A DNA stretch of 64,000 nt from Plasmodium coatneyi (taxonomy: Eukaryota; Apicomplexa; Aconoidasida; Haemosporida; Plasmodiidae): the NCBI RefSeq assembly GCF_001680005.1, contig NC_033569.1, positions 186,001-250,000 on the forward strand, in the 5' to 3' direction. Shown here piece after piece: positions 1 through 10,778 of this stretch. The stretch's first letter is position 1; the number at the start of each line of letters is the position of its first letter. The notes beneath the pieces are model-generated. The model was not told where the DNA came from. It did no database searches and saw only the letters and a list, made by a program, of their open reading frames with translations. Position numbers and translations under genes: made by a program.

Positions 1-1239
1 CATATTTGAATATTACAACGATTATAATCAGGTACAGAGTGAACTAAGTCGGAGTGGTATCACCTGTGCGAAGAAGTGGTCAGACTATTGGACCAAACTT
101 TCCACAGCATGTGAAAAAATGAAGGAGAAGTGCAAAGAAGGGTCCGATGATCGGGAAAAACAATATTGTAAAGACTTTGACAGTACCTATAAAATCCACT
201 GTGAAACAGCTAATCTCCCCCAACAGATGACGGAACTAATAACAAAGATCCAACGTGAAGCACAGCTGGCAGCACAAACAGCAGCAACCTTAGCAACAAA
301 AGAAAAGGACGAAGCCGTAAGTCAAGCCGTACGTGGTGCCACCACCACAGCAACCACCTCTTCTATCATTGGTACCTTAGCAATGACCGCTGCTCCATTC
401 TTTTTATATAAAGTAAGTAAAGTAATAGTAGAAATTTAAAAAAAAGAACTAAATTATTAACAGTATAAATAATATACACTCCTTAGACACTCTCTTCCTT
501 TCCTTCCTCCTTAGAACCTCCTTCCTTCCTCCTTAGATATCCTTTCCTTTCTTCCTTAGACTCTCCTTTCCTTCCACCTCCTTAGACCTCCTTCCTTAGA
601 CCCTCTTGTTCTTCCTCTTCATTAGACCCTTTCCTTCCTTAGATCCCCCTTTCCTTCTGTCCATAGACCCAACTTTCTTCCTTCCTTAGACCATCTCCTC
701 CTCCCTTAGACTTTCCTTTCCTTCGTTAGACCTTTCCTTCACCCTAAATCCGGAATCCCACTCTCTTCCTCCTTAGATCTTTCTCCAGTTAGACATTCCC
801 TCCTTAGACCCTCGTTTCGTTCCTCCTCCTTAGACCCTGCTTTCCTTCTCTCCCTCCTTAGACCCTCCTTTCCTTCTCTCCATCCTTAGACCCTCCTGCT
901 TTCCTTAGACGTTCCTTCCTTCTTAGACCGCTCCTTTCCTTCCTCTTCAATAGACCCCCTAAAATCTTTTTAAACCCTTTCCTCTTTTAAACCCTTCCTT
1001 CCCTTTAGTATAAACCATGGTCTTCTTGGTTTGGTAACCATTCAAATGGAAGAAGAAGAGGAAAAAGATCTGCCGGACGTGAAATCGACGCATTTGCAGA
1101 GGCTTCCACAACGGATTCCATACTGGATGCAAGCGAAAATTCCACAGTAGGATCTGGTGCATACAACACAAGACAGTCCAGTGGAAGAAGAAATAATAAT
1201 ACACGGGGTCGCCGGATGGTAGGTTATCAGAACATGTAA
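1..1239 (+). CDS. KIR: KIR1: KIR/pir variant antigen, 3' part (5' end outside window)
   Basis: Two exons are visible. The first is open from base 2 to 412 in frame 2 and is cut by the window edge. It encodes the end of a cysteine-bearing ectodomain (an FEYYNDY motif, then CAKKWSDYW and CKDF) and a hydrophobic segment ending in FFLYK, with donor GTAAGT at 413. The last exon, 1009-1239, starts with TAT after the acceptor ccctttag. It encodes a Ser/Thr/Arg-rich tail starting YKPWSSWFG and ending GYQNM. The join is phase 0. KIR proteins belong to the pir superfamily and are thought to be exported to the infected erythrocyte. The closest relative in the window is KIR7, which has the same tail start and the same last residues. 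No stop interrupts the visible part. The family call is firm; completeness of the gene cannot be judged. Confidence 0.88.
475..960 (+). repeat. Pyrimidine-rich minisatellite in the last intron of KIR1
   Basis: Irregular tandem repeats of a 20-30 base unit built on TTAGACC(C)TCCTTTCCTTC fill nearly the whole 596-base intron. The strand is almost pure C/T with recurrent TTAGAC. The unit differs from the AACAACCC-type repeat in the matching intron of KIR7, although the last 60 bases before the acceptor are alike in both. Confidence 0.85.
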
Positions 1240-2080
1240 ACGTAACACACCATATGTGATGTAACACTGAATGAATATAATGTGCCCCCTTTGGAGAACA
1301 TAAATGACAGTGTAGTTCATACAGTGTGTGTACAGTTTATATATACAGTGAGTAAGGAAACGGAGCAAAATGGAATGACATTTTTTTTCCTTCTTTGTTC
1401 CTCTATTTTTTTCATTCTTTTCATTTCTCTTATTCCTTTTTTTTCCCCTTCTTTCCACTCCCTTTTAGTTTTTTCCTTTTTTTCTACTTCTCTGCATTGC
1501 ATGAAAGTGTCCACGTTTATGTGTAGTTAATATGAGCCGCGGAAAAAAAAATTTTGCTCCGTTCACGGACGTGTTGGTAAAAATTTTTTATTGAAGAATT
1601 AAAATGCTTATTTATTTTTTTTTGTTACAAAAGTTTTTATCTTTGTGTAATTTTTTTTTTCGCTTATTTTTAAATAAAAATATTTCTTCAAAAATGTCAG
1701 GACCTTTTTTTTTTTTTTTTGTTCCGCGCCCCTTTTTGGGAATATTCTTTCGCTTGATGCAGTTATTCAAACATACACATGTAGGAAGGAAAAAAAAAAA
1801 ATAATAAAATAAAGTAAAAGAGGAATATACATCCCTGGCATGGCTCAATCCATTCATACAAACATCCCCCTGGAGAACATGTAATTGCGCCAAGTGGCCC
1901 AAATGGATGTACCACTTACGAATAGAACCGTTGGGCTTAACGTTAGGATCCGGCTTGAACGTTGCTCCATACATGAAGAAGCGAGCGTCCGTGTGTGTGT
2001 GCTCCGTTGGATACACCTGTATGACACTTCCACACGCACACGTTCCAGGGTATAAAAAAAGGGGAGCCCCTATCACATTA
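1240..2080. repeat. Spacer duplicated downstream of KIR7
   Basis: Gene-free spacer between the tail-to-tail KIR1 and ApiAP2 copy A. From about 1465 to 2080 it matches 26380-26999 closely. Shared landmarks include a TTTCTACTTCTCTGCATTGCATG stretch split over 1490-1510, AATATGAGCCGCGGAAAAAA at 1530, and the block at 1850-2080 that reads as 3'-flank of the ApiAP2 gene. Several short reading frames exist here, but the two copies differ by frame-breaking indels, so I treat the spacer as non-coding. Confidence 0.85.
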
Positions 2081-3877
2081 TTACTCCTCCCTCGGAGGTT
2101 TGGTTAATATATATTTCCCAGCTAATGCAGCCATGGTAGCATAGTCCATCTTTGTGATGTCCATTGTTTGCTCCATTTGAGATAAAATGTAAGTGACTTG
2201 TTGCACAGAGGATGATCTAATAATTCTGGAAATGATGGCTAGATTCTTGGCTTTGGTTATTCCATGTTCTGATATTTTAAAAGGAACTTTGAATTGTTTC
2301 TTTTGTTGTGTTTCCCACCAATTGGCTACATAGGAGCCTTGATAAAAATACACCCCAGTGGGTAAATTTTCTGCGTTATGGTACAACTGTTTAAATTTTT
2401 TTTTTTCGACACTTGCTTTTTTTACCGCTGTTCGTTTCGGTTTCCGCTGGTCGCGGTTTTTTGGGGAGTTATTGCTGCTGCTGAATGAGGGAAGCTGGTT
2501 GGGTGGACCGACTATTTGGTTGGACTGACTGATTCGTTGGTTTGATTGTCCGATTAGTTGGTCCATTTGGACGTTAACTTGGTCGGTCTGCCTGTTCTCT
2601 GTGCAGTTTGGGGATGTTCTACTGTGAATAAGGGCGTTGGGAGTTCCCCTTCCGTTAGGTATGTCCCGCCCGTTGGGCGTGCCTCCTACGCCCGGTTTTA
2701 ACAAATCGTGAAAGAGGTTTTCACTTTTTTGTGTGGTTCTAATAGCTTGGAGCATTTCCTCCTTCTGCTCGGTGGTTAAGCTGTCGTAGCATTGCAGAGC
2801 TTTTTGTAGTTTATTAATACGATGATTCCTAGAAAGGATGGCTAAGATCATACTTTTTTCGATTCCAAATTCGGCAATCTTATATGGTACTTTAATTTGT
2901 TTTCTTGTTTTATGATCAATCCAATTGGCAATAAAGGATCGAGAAACTCGACTGTAGAAAACACCCGTAGGCAGATATTTGTATTTAATTATTGCGTCAT
3001 TTTGTTCCGATGGGGGTTCGAAACAGGGGTCACTGCCCGGGTTGCTGGTTCTTGCATTTCGGCCGGGTGTCCTTCGGCTGTTCCCTACATTTCGGCCGCC
3101 CACACTGTAATAATTACCAGCAGAGTGAACATTAGCGGTTCCATTTCCGTATTCGTTACTATAGTAATAGTGGCTGTTCGTGGTACCATCGTGCAGACCG
3201 TTATAGTAGCCTACCTTGGACTTGTTCCTATAATTTCTTTTTTCTAAAAAGTTCAATTTTTCGAGCATTCCATCGTTTTCGTTCAAGGGTGCGTTATCTT
3301 CTGCATGGTGCGCTTTTCCTCTCGTGACAATGTTACAGTGGTTGCTGATGGTGGTGGGTCCGTTGCTGGTGTTATTGTTGTTGTTATTGGTGATGTCTGT
3401 GATGTTGTCTGTAATGGTGGTTGCGTTACCGTTAGTGTGATTGTTTGCGTCGCCGTCACCGTTACCCTCATGGTCACAATTGTTAAGTTCTGCTTGTCCA
3501 TTCTGTCCGAAAATATCTGCACCATCCTTCTCGTCTACATACCCAAGGGCTAATCTACACAAGTAGCTATTGTCCGCCGTTCCCAACTTTTTCAACTCGG
3601 CATAGTTCCTTTCATCCTGATTGATGATTTCGTTTAATGTGTTTCCTCTCCATTTTTTTGTATACGCAAGGTACCTTTCTCCTTGGAAGACACTTCCGTA
3701 TAAAATGGAAATGACCCTTTCCTTTTCTCTTCTACAACTTGCAACGTATTTTTGTATTTGTTCCTTTGTACATCCAAGAGTTTTTCTAATTATTTCTTGC
3801 CAAACGTTGCGGCATTTGCTACTTTCCTCCTTTTGCTCCTCCACATATTTCACTTGGTCATTGTCAAGATGATCCAT
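2081..3877 (-). CDS. ApiAP2 transcription factor, copy A (two AP2 domains)
   Basis: Single-exon, 598-residue protein starting at the ATG at 3877. Two AP2/ERF-type DNA-binding domains are visible: residues about 302-352 (LPTGVFY, then FIANWID, RKQIKVPYKI) and about 505-556 (LPTGVYFY, then SYVANWW, KKQFKVPFKI). Each has the three-strand plus helix pattern of apicomplexan AP2 domains. Residues 1-118 form a conserved, charged, helical-looking N-terminal region. Residues 119-200 and 395-490 are Asn/Thr/Gly- and Gln-rich linkers. ApiAP2 proteins are the main sequence-specific transcription factors of malaria parasites. The gene is convergent with KIR1 and divergent from KIR2, sharing a 1.5-kb upstream region with the latter. 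It is near-identical to copy B (27000-28832) over the N-terminus and both AP2 domains. I cannot assign it to a named ApiAP2 orthologue. Confidence 0.92.
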   Translation of the reverse strand: MDHLDNDQVKYVEEQKEESSKCRNVWQEIIRKTLGCTKEQIQKYVASCRREKERVISILYGSVFQGERYLAYTKKWRGNTLNEIINQDERNYAELKKLGTADNSYLCRLALGYVDEKDGADIFGQNGQAELNNCDHEGNGDGDANNHTNGNATTITDNITDITNNNNNNTSNGPTTISNHCNIVTRGKAHHAEDNAPLNENDGMLEKLNFLEKRNYRNKSKVGYYNGLHDGTTNSHYYYSNEYGNGTANVHSAGNYYSVGGRNVGNSRRTPGRNARTSNPGSDPCFEPPSEQNDAIIKYKYLPTGVFYSRVSRSFIANWIDHKTRKQIKVPYKIAEFGIEKSMILAILSRNHRINKLQKALQCYDSLTTEQKEEMLQAIRTTQKSENLFHDLLKPGVGGTPNGRDIPNGRGTPNALIHSRTSPNCTENRQTDQVNVQMDQLIGQSNQRISQSNQIVGPPNQLPSFSSSNNSPKNRDQRKPKRTAVKKASVEKKKFKQLYHNAENLPTGVYFYQGSYVANWWETQQKKQFKVPFKISEHGITKAKNLAIISRIIRSSSVQQVTYILSQMEQTMDITKMDYATMAALAGKYILTKPPREE

Positions 3878-5362
3878 CCTTTTTTTTTTTTTTTTTTTTT
3901 TTCGCTCCTCCTTTGGGGCAGATAGACAATTTAAGAGGGAAGGGGGGAAGTTGCATAGTAATGTAATAACCTAAAATGGTCTCAGTTATGTTGTTGTAGA
4001 ATTGTGGGGGGGGAGGGGGTCAAAGAACTGAGTAGTATAGGGAAATGTGTAATATAGATAAAGAATGTGAATTACGATGTCGTTCATATATGTAGGTTCT
4101 TTTATTTATTTTTTTTTATTTAGGTCTTATATTTAGGTTTTTTTTTCCATGTGTAATGGGGGGAGCAAATTTTTTTTTTTTAATATGTGTGCACAAAAAT
4201 GTTTTCTGCACAATTTGTTTTTTACAATTTGTTTATAATAATTATGGAAGAGTTCGGAAAGGAAGAAAAAAGGACAAAGAGAAGGAAGAAAGGGAAAAGT
4301 GATGTGTTATAAGCAATGCTCATGCATTATAGAATATATTTTTTCGAATCCGAATGAAAAAATTAAAATTTTTTGTTTTAGGGGAAGAAAAAATCATCAT
4401 ATAAAAAGGAGGGAAGGAAGGAGGTGTATGGTGAGGGGAGCATTTTTATTAAAGTACGAACATTTTTTTCCTTATAATTATAGTAATTCCCTGTATTATA
4501 ATCTTTTACATATATTTTTAAAAATGTACACTCCCCCTCCCTTTTCTAAATGTGAATAAGGATGCACAGATTTAAAGGGAAGAATTACCACATATGCATA
4601 TAAATTTTATATTAGATATATGTATATGTGCTCTAAGAACTTCTTTAATAATGAACTCACTCCCCTTTTTTTTTAAGGAAATATTAATAGGGAAAGCATG
4701 AGTATTATAAAAGTATGTGTGTGTGAATAGTGGACTTTTTCTGACGAATAGTGGAATTTTGTGTTTTACAAGGGGGAAGAGAAGGGAATCACATTGCTTC
4801 CATGGTAAAGGACGAAAACGTGAATATAAATAATAATAATAATAATATAGAATAATATTCCGATTAGTGATTTGTAAGCAAAATAATATAACACATAAAT
4901 GAAATAAATAAAAAGTGTATATACAAAGAACAGTTTGATTCTATCCCTCCCCTTCTTTGTCCTTCCTTCCTTTCTTTGTTATATGTGTACGCTTTTGTAT
5001 AAGGGTCTAAAAATTTGTTCTTCCCATATATATGTTCTTCATAAATTTTTGATTTAATTATATGTACATAAGGATTTAATTACATGCATATAATTAAAGT
5101 GCATTGTTGTTTGGAAAATGTAAACAATGTGTATACTATTAGGAAATGGTAAAAATGCAGAAAAATGATCATTTGATACATATTTTTCGCTTATAAAATT
5201 ATGAAGAACCAATAGGGGAAGGAAGGTAGGAAGAAGAAAGGAAGAATTTTTTCACATATATATATTTACTATATGAATAAATAAGAGGAAGAGAAGGAAG
5301 GGAAGGCAACAACTTTCTAAAAATAGGTTCATTATATAAAGGAATAATACCATTAGCACAAA
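3878..5362. promoter_or_regulatory. Shared upstream region of ApiAP2 copy A and KIR2
   Basis: A 1.5-kb AT-rich stretch between two divergent genes, so it must hold both promoters. It starts with a run of about 23 T at 3880-3902, directly upstream of the ApiAP2 start (A-run on the coding strand). It is otherwise a mix of short A/T runs with no open frame of note. Apart from position, I see no specific promoter motif I can name. Confidence 0.5.
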
Positions 5363-7761
5363 ATGGCACCACAAACACAGGTTACTACTTAGCATATATA
5401 AATATTATAAATACAATACACTATGTACACACTAAAATAATAATATAAACGAACACATAGGAACACCAATTTTCGCCTTTTTCTCCTTCTTTCAGTTACA
5501 ATCCCTGGAGGAAATACGGGATGAGACCCCTTCCGTAAAGAAGTATGATGAGTTCGAGGATGAGAGTAATGGTTGTACAAAGTATGGAAGCATGTATAAC
5601 AAAGAGGAAATAGTACAGAAATTGAAGAGGACAGTGGGGAAAACATACGGAATTAATGATAATGATACAATTGGAGCAATTGCGGATGCCCACTGTTACG
5701 CATGTAACGAAGGGGAAAAGGCGAAAACGGGGGAATACTATGATTATTGCCACTTCTTGTATTTTTGGATAGGAGAAAAAATAAAGGAACATTTAAATGA
5801 TCATGAACTTAGGAACGTCATGCAAACACTTTACGGGAATCTATCAAGTGAATCATGTAACAATGGGTGCAAAAATTTGTACCCTGATATGAGTACATCT
5901 ATTTTCGACCAACGGAAAAAAGTGTTCGATTTTTCTTACAATTATTATACTTTAAAGAAGAGCTCAGAGGATAATATGGAAGTGTGTTCTCCAGAATGTG
6001 GAACATATCTACAGAGTGTTAAATCAGCATATTCAAGTGAGAAGAGTAGTTGTGTTGATGCTACTGCTGATCCATATTGTAACGAACTTACTGCAGAATA
6101 TAAGAACTATTTTGATGGTAGCGGTAAACCCAAATTAACATGTACTACATCGCCCGAAAACGAGGAAGAAAGTGAATCATGCCCCGCAGAACTGGAGCAA
6201 GTCTTCTCCGATGCAGTTCCAACATATGAGGATGGAAAATCACTTACCGTAAGTAAAAACAAAAAAGAATAAACGCTTCCATTCGAAATGAACGTTGTGC
6301 ATATACATTAGTATTCTATACTCAAAATTAATAGTCCAATATTTTGCATATAATATGGTTTATACATAATACAGCAATGTACAGAAATAAGGCACATACC
6401 ATATATATCCATACACATATATCTATGTATATATGTAGACATATATATATGTGCTATATATGTAGTTATATATATGTGTATGTATATATATATATATTTG
6501 CACGTTCCACTCTTCTTTTTCCCCCTGCCGACTGCATATTTGCAGGAAGAACATTTTAAAAAATTACCTTCAAAAATATTGTATCAGAAATTCGAAGACA
6601 ATTCTCGTCAAGTTCATTGTGATTCTAGTGATGTGGCGGGCGTAACGGCTGCGTTGCAAAGTACACTAAGTGGGAAGGGGGTTGAGTTCAGTGACACTGA
6701 TGTGAAGAAGATTTTCCATGCCTGGTGTTATGTAACTGGGACCGTGAAGAAAAAGTGTGCTTCGTTGTACCAGGATCGTTTTAAATTTTTTTACCTATGG
6801 TTTGGGGAAATGATCTTTAAAAAGAAGGAACGAATTTATTCATTTGATGAACTGATGGATGAAATTAAAGACGGACTGAATAAAATGGGGGGGGAAGGTG
6901 GCGATAAGTGTGGACCTCTATGCAAAGGTGATGTTAACGACAAAACCACTTTTAACCGCAGAAAACTAGCATATGAATATTATACAATCTATAAACATAT
7001 AAAGGAACACTGGAATGAGCATCAGTACAAGTGTGATAAAGCATATTCCACTTACCTCAAAGAGACTTATGAAGCATGGGATGCTGTACGTCAACAATGC
7101 AGTGGCAAGAAAGACAAAGGTTACTGTGACGAATTTAATGAGAATTATAAGGAGCATAATGGTCAAGAACTATCAAAGTTGGAATGTACTGTGGAGCATA
7201 GAATAGACACTGCAAGAACGAAAACACATGAAGGTTTCCCTGTGGAAGGAGGGGGACCTGCAACCATAGGCCCTATAGTATCGTCTGCTCTTGGAATAGG
7301 GGGAGGATTAGCTTCCATTGCTCTTCTTTTGTATAAGGTAAGTATAATTAACATAATTACAACAATTATAATAGAGCAATATATACGTATATATATATGT
7401 ACTTATATGTATATGTATGTATCCACATATTTTCCTTCTCTTCCTTTCCATCATGCCTACACCCCTTCACAATTTTCAGTATGATCTCCTACCTCCTGGG
7501 ATAAAAAACACCTTCTTTGGAGGAAGGAGCAGAAATAGCAATAAAAGGAGGAACAGAAGATCAACCAACTCTAACTTCAGTACATTCACCGAGAACGACT
7601 CAACAACGCAGTACTCCACAGAAGCGTCCACACTAGGTTCTATGGAAGAAGACAATTCTACCATATATAATGGAAAACGACCACCCAGAGGAGGGAATAA
7701 CAACAACAATAGAAGACGGGGACATGAAAACGGGAAAAACATTAGTTATCAAAACATGTAG
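5363..7761 (+). CDS. KIR: KIR2: KIR variant antigen with two ectodomains
   Basis: Four exons, all joined in phase 0: 5363-5380 (MAPQTQ), 5496-6248, 6546-7337 and 7480-7761, giving about 614 residues. Exons 2 and 3 each encode a complete KIR-type domain. Domain 1 has HCYACNEG, FLYFWIGEKI and RKKVFDFSYNYYTLK; domain 2 starts EEHFKKLPSK and has WCYVTG, FFYLWFGEMI and YEYYTIYKHIK. Only the second is followed by a hydrophobic membrane segment (about residues 500-521) ending LLLYK. The last exon encodes a basic and then Ser/Thr-rich tail starting YDLLPPG and ending ISYQNM. Donors and acceptors are clear (GTTACT/ttcag, GTAAGT/tgcag, GTAAGT/tttcag). KIR proteins vary in size, which fits domain duplication. 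There is no N-terminal signal sequence, as usual in this family. The exon plan is read by eye and the family call is strong. Confidence 0.9.
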
Positions 7762-9143
7762 CATCCAGTGGGAGGAGGAAGAGGAAGGAAGGGAATATAT
7801 ATTGTCCCAAATAATTTTTGCTAAATCAAAGAAGGAACTTTCGGTGGTATACGTGTTGTCCATATTATACTAAATAATAGATTCCCATATAGAGCTCTGT
7901 AGATGCGCCAGGAAGGACTAATGTGGTAGGAACACCTAAAATAATTATCCGTGCAAATGTCTGCCACTGTTGTAATTTATGAAAGTGTCTGCGTGGGGAA
8001 CGAACTCTGCATCATCATACGAGGAACAACCATAATAACATTAACAATTTTTGGCAAGGAACTTACATTTGCCTGTCCATGTGGGTCACCGAAAGGAGGG
8101 ATGTGCACATATTATATTTCTTCCTCCCCCCCCATTCCAATTTTAATGGAAAAGTGATGTAGTTATATATATAATTTTACATACATATAGGATGTAGGAA
8201 CTATAGGATACAATGAATATATTTTTTAGGGGTGGATGTGTAAAATACACATATATATGTAAAGGAAGCAATAAATAAGAATTAATTAGCACATAAGGGG
8301 GAAAAATAATGAATGTAAATTAGGAAGGGAGAGGGAACCTACTTAAGAGTTAAAAATAAAATTAACATATATAGTTCACACTTCCTGAGTGTACTCTGCA
8401 ATGAATATTTCCCATATTCTTCTATATTATAAAACATTTTCGTGAACAATATTTTTTTTTTGGGCATATATAACTTTAGCATCCTTTTCGTATTATTATG
8501 TTACTTTCTTCTCATTCCATTCATTCCATAAATATGTACGCTAACCTTTCTATTAAATATGGGTGAAATTGAAACAGGGAGACCCCCCCCTCCTCGGCAT
8601 CCCCTAAAATCAAATAAAACTTAAAACCCAAAAGAAAAAATGAAAAAAAAGAAGGAAAAGGAAGAATGAATAAAAAATACCCCACACCACAACACAGCAC
8701 CATATTCCTTCCATCTCGAACTTACCATCATCCACATCTTCCGCCTTCTGCGTGCATATTCAATAAATAGCATTTTACATAAGTAACGCATATAAATAAT
8801 TTTGTGCAATTCAAGTTTTAGAAGAAATTTGTAATACTTGAAGAGAAGGAAGGGGAATAAATCCTTAGGAAGGAAAGGGTCTAAGGAGGAAGGAAGGAGG
8901 AGGAGGGTTTTTGAATACTTTTTAAGTGTGTCGGGGGAAGGGATTAGGATCTTAGTATACATAATGTTTCTGTATGTTTATAGGGATGTGTGTGTAAAGA
9001 ATAATTTTGCATAGTTTCCCAGAACTGGTAGGATAGACTAAAAGCAAATATTAAGATAATTACACAATGTACAAAGAGGTATCATGTACAGAAGAGGTTT
9101 TATGCATTAAAAATATAGGGAAGAAACCCCAAATTAATGAAAA
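7762..9143. other. Intergenic, KIR2 to KIR3
   Basis: An AT-rich stretch of 1.4 kb between two same-strand KIR genes. It should contain the 3' flank of KIR2 and the promoter of KIR3. A purine/pyrimidine-rich patch lies at 8580-8680 and a GGAAGG-rich patch at 8840-8950. I see no gene. Confidence 0.5.
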
Positions 9144-10496
9144 ATGGCTCCAGCGGTAAGTGCAAATGGAAGGGGGAAGGGGAAAGTATAGGTTGAGTAT
9201 GTTGCTGCATATAATGTGTGAACATGTGAAAAATGTAATATAATGTACATTTATATTATGTTACTAATTCCATATTTATAGGAAGGGGAGGACAACTAAT
9301 GTTTAAGCGCATTACCTTCCAGGCAAATATATAACAAATTGAAGCAGGGTCCAGAAAAATGTGGTGAAGATAGCTCCACAACGAAAATGAAGATGACATT
9401 GAGTAGTAGTATAGGGGAAGAAAATGTTAAAAAAATTATAAAAGCACTTTGCTATATAAATGGAAGAAGGGGCAATGAAAACGCAGGTTCGGAGGAATAT
9501 TCCATGGGATGTAAATTCCTTTATTACCATGTGGGTGACATATTGTCTGAAAAATATAGAGATGAAAATTTCAAGGAAAATATGGAAAAAATTGATGCAG
9601 CAATAAAAGCTAATGCTCATCAACTGGGAAAATGTTTCCAGGACACGTATGATGGTGTTGAAGTGTTCGAGGCGTCGAAAATATTGTTTGATTTTAAAGA
9701 GGACGAAAGTACTATAAAGGGACAACTTCAAGGGCAAGGAAGAACAAGAAATTGTAATGCAGCATATCGCGCACACTGGGAGAAAATACAAAGCACTTAT
9801 GAAACTGTGCGTGGGAAATGTATGAGCAGAAAAGAGAGTGAGCGGTGTAGGAAATTTAAAACGCTCTTCCCACGTTATGAAAGTACCAGGATTTTAGACC
9901 TAGAGTGTAAACCGGTTGGTACGGAGGCGCATAAATCAAGGGACCAGGAGCTGGAAGTTATATCACACCCGGAAGATCCTGAGGCCAAGTTACAATCAAC
10001 ATCCTCCACTAAGGACGCAACATCCACTGATATTACCACCACTGCCATCTCTTCCACAATTGCCACATTCATTGGAATTCCAATGTTGAGTTTTTTTTTA
10101 TATAAGGTAATTATCGCAATTATAGTAAAAATATAAATAATAATAATTTTTTTGGTGCATTACTTTTCTATATAAATAATAAGTATAAAAAAGATGCCTT
10201 TAGTTACATATATATATATATGTGCTATGTGCTACATGTGTTCCTATCCCCTCCCCTTCTATTAGTATACATCCATATTTTCTGGATTACGTGGCAATTC
10301 TCCCAAAAGAAGAAGAAAGATAAAATCAATTAAGGACAATTTCGATGTGCTTACCGATGATTCTACAGAACATTCAGTAGACGATTCTACCGTTTTCTCT
10401 GCTCCATACACTACTGTACGGTCCACAAGGACGGGAAGTACACAACAACAAAGACAAAGACCGAACTCTAGAAATATAGGTTATCAGCGTATGTAG
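9144..10496 (+). pseudogene. KIR: KIR3: KIR gene with an in-frame stop early in exon 2
   Basis: Exon plan: 9144-9155 (MAPA, donor GTAAGT), 9282-10106 and 10266-10496. After the acceptor tttatag the exon 2 frame meets TAA at 9297-9299, five codons in. From there to 10106 the frame is fully open and is typical KIR: LPSRQIYNKL, LCYING, CKFLYYHVGDIL and a hydrophobic segment ending FFLYK. The tail exon starts YTSIFSG, is Ser/Thr-rich and ends NIGYQRM. No other AG in reach keeps the frame. Everything else is intact, so the lesion is recent, or the base is a sequencing error, or it is strain-specific. The tail faces KIR4 with only 282 bases between the two stop codons. Confidence 0.8.
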
Positions 10497-10778
10497 AACA
10501 TTGAATAAGGAGCCTGCCCATGGAACTAAAAAAAAAAATTACGTGCTTCTACGAATAAATATAAGGGCGGTAACTCTTCAGAAGTGCATTATTACTATAC
10601 AATGTATATTGTGCTTTGTGCATAATAAAAGGGGGAATAAAGTAATAATAATAATGAACAGTTAAAAGTAACAACAATAGAAGGACACGGCACGTCACAA
10701 TGTGTGCATATCCACAGCATTGTACTGACACACACACAAATCTTCCGTAATTTCAGGAAAAGACGATCATACCATGTC

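Noticed and set aside
1612..2076. Minus-strand frames downstream of ApiAP2 copy A resembling frames downstream of copy B
   Set aside because: They look shared (KPNGSIRKWYIH in both), but the two copies differ by frame-breaking indels, so the similarity reflects duplicated non-coding DNA.
9312..9791. 159-codon reading frame on the minus strand opposite KIR3
   Set aside because: Antisense shadow of the KIR3 coding frame; no family features and biased composition.
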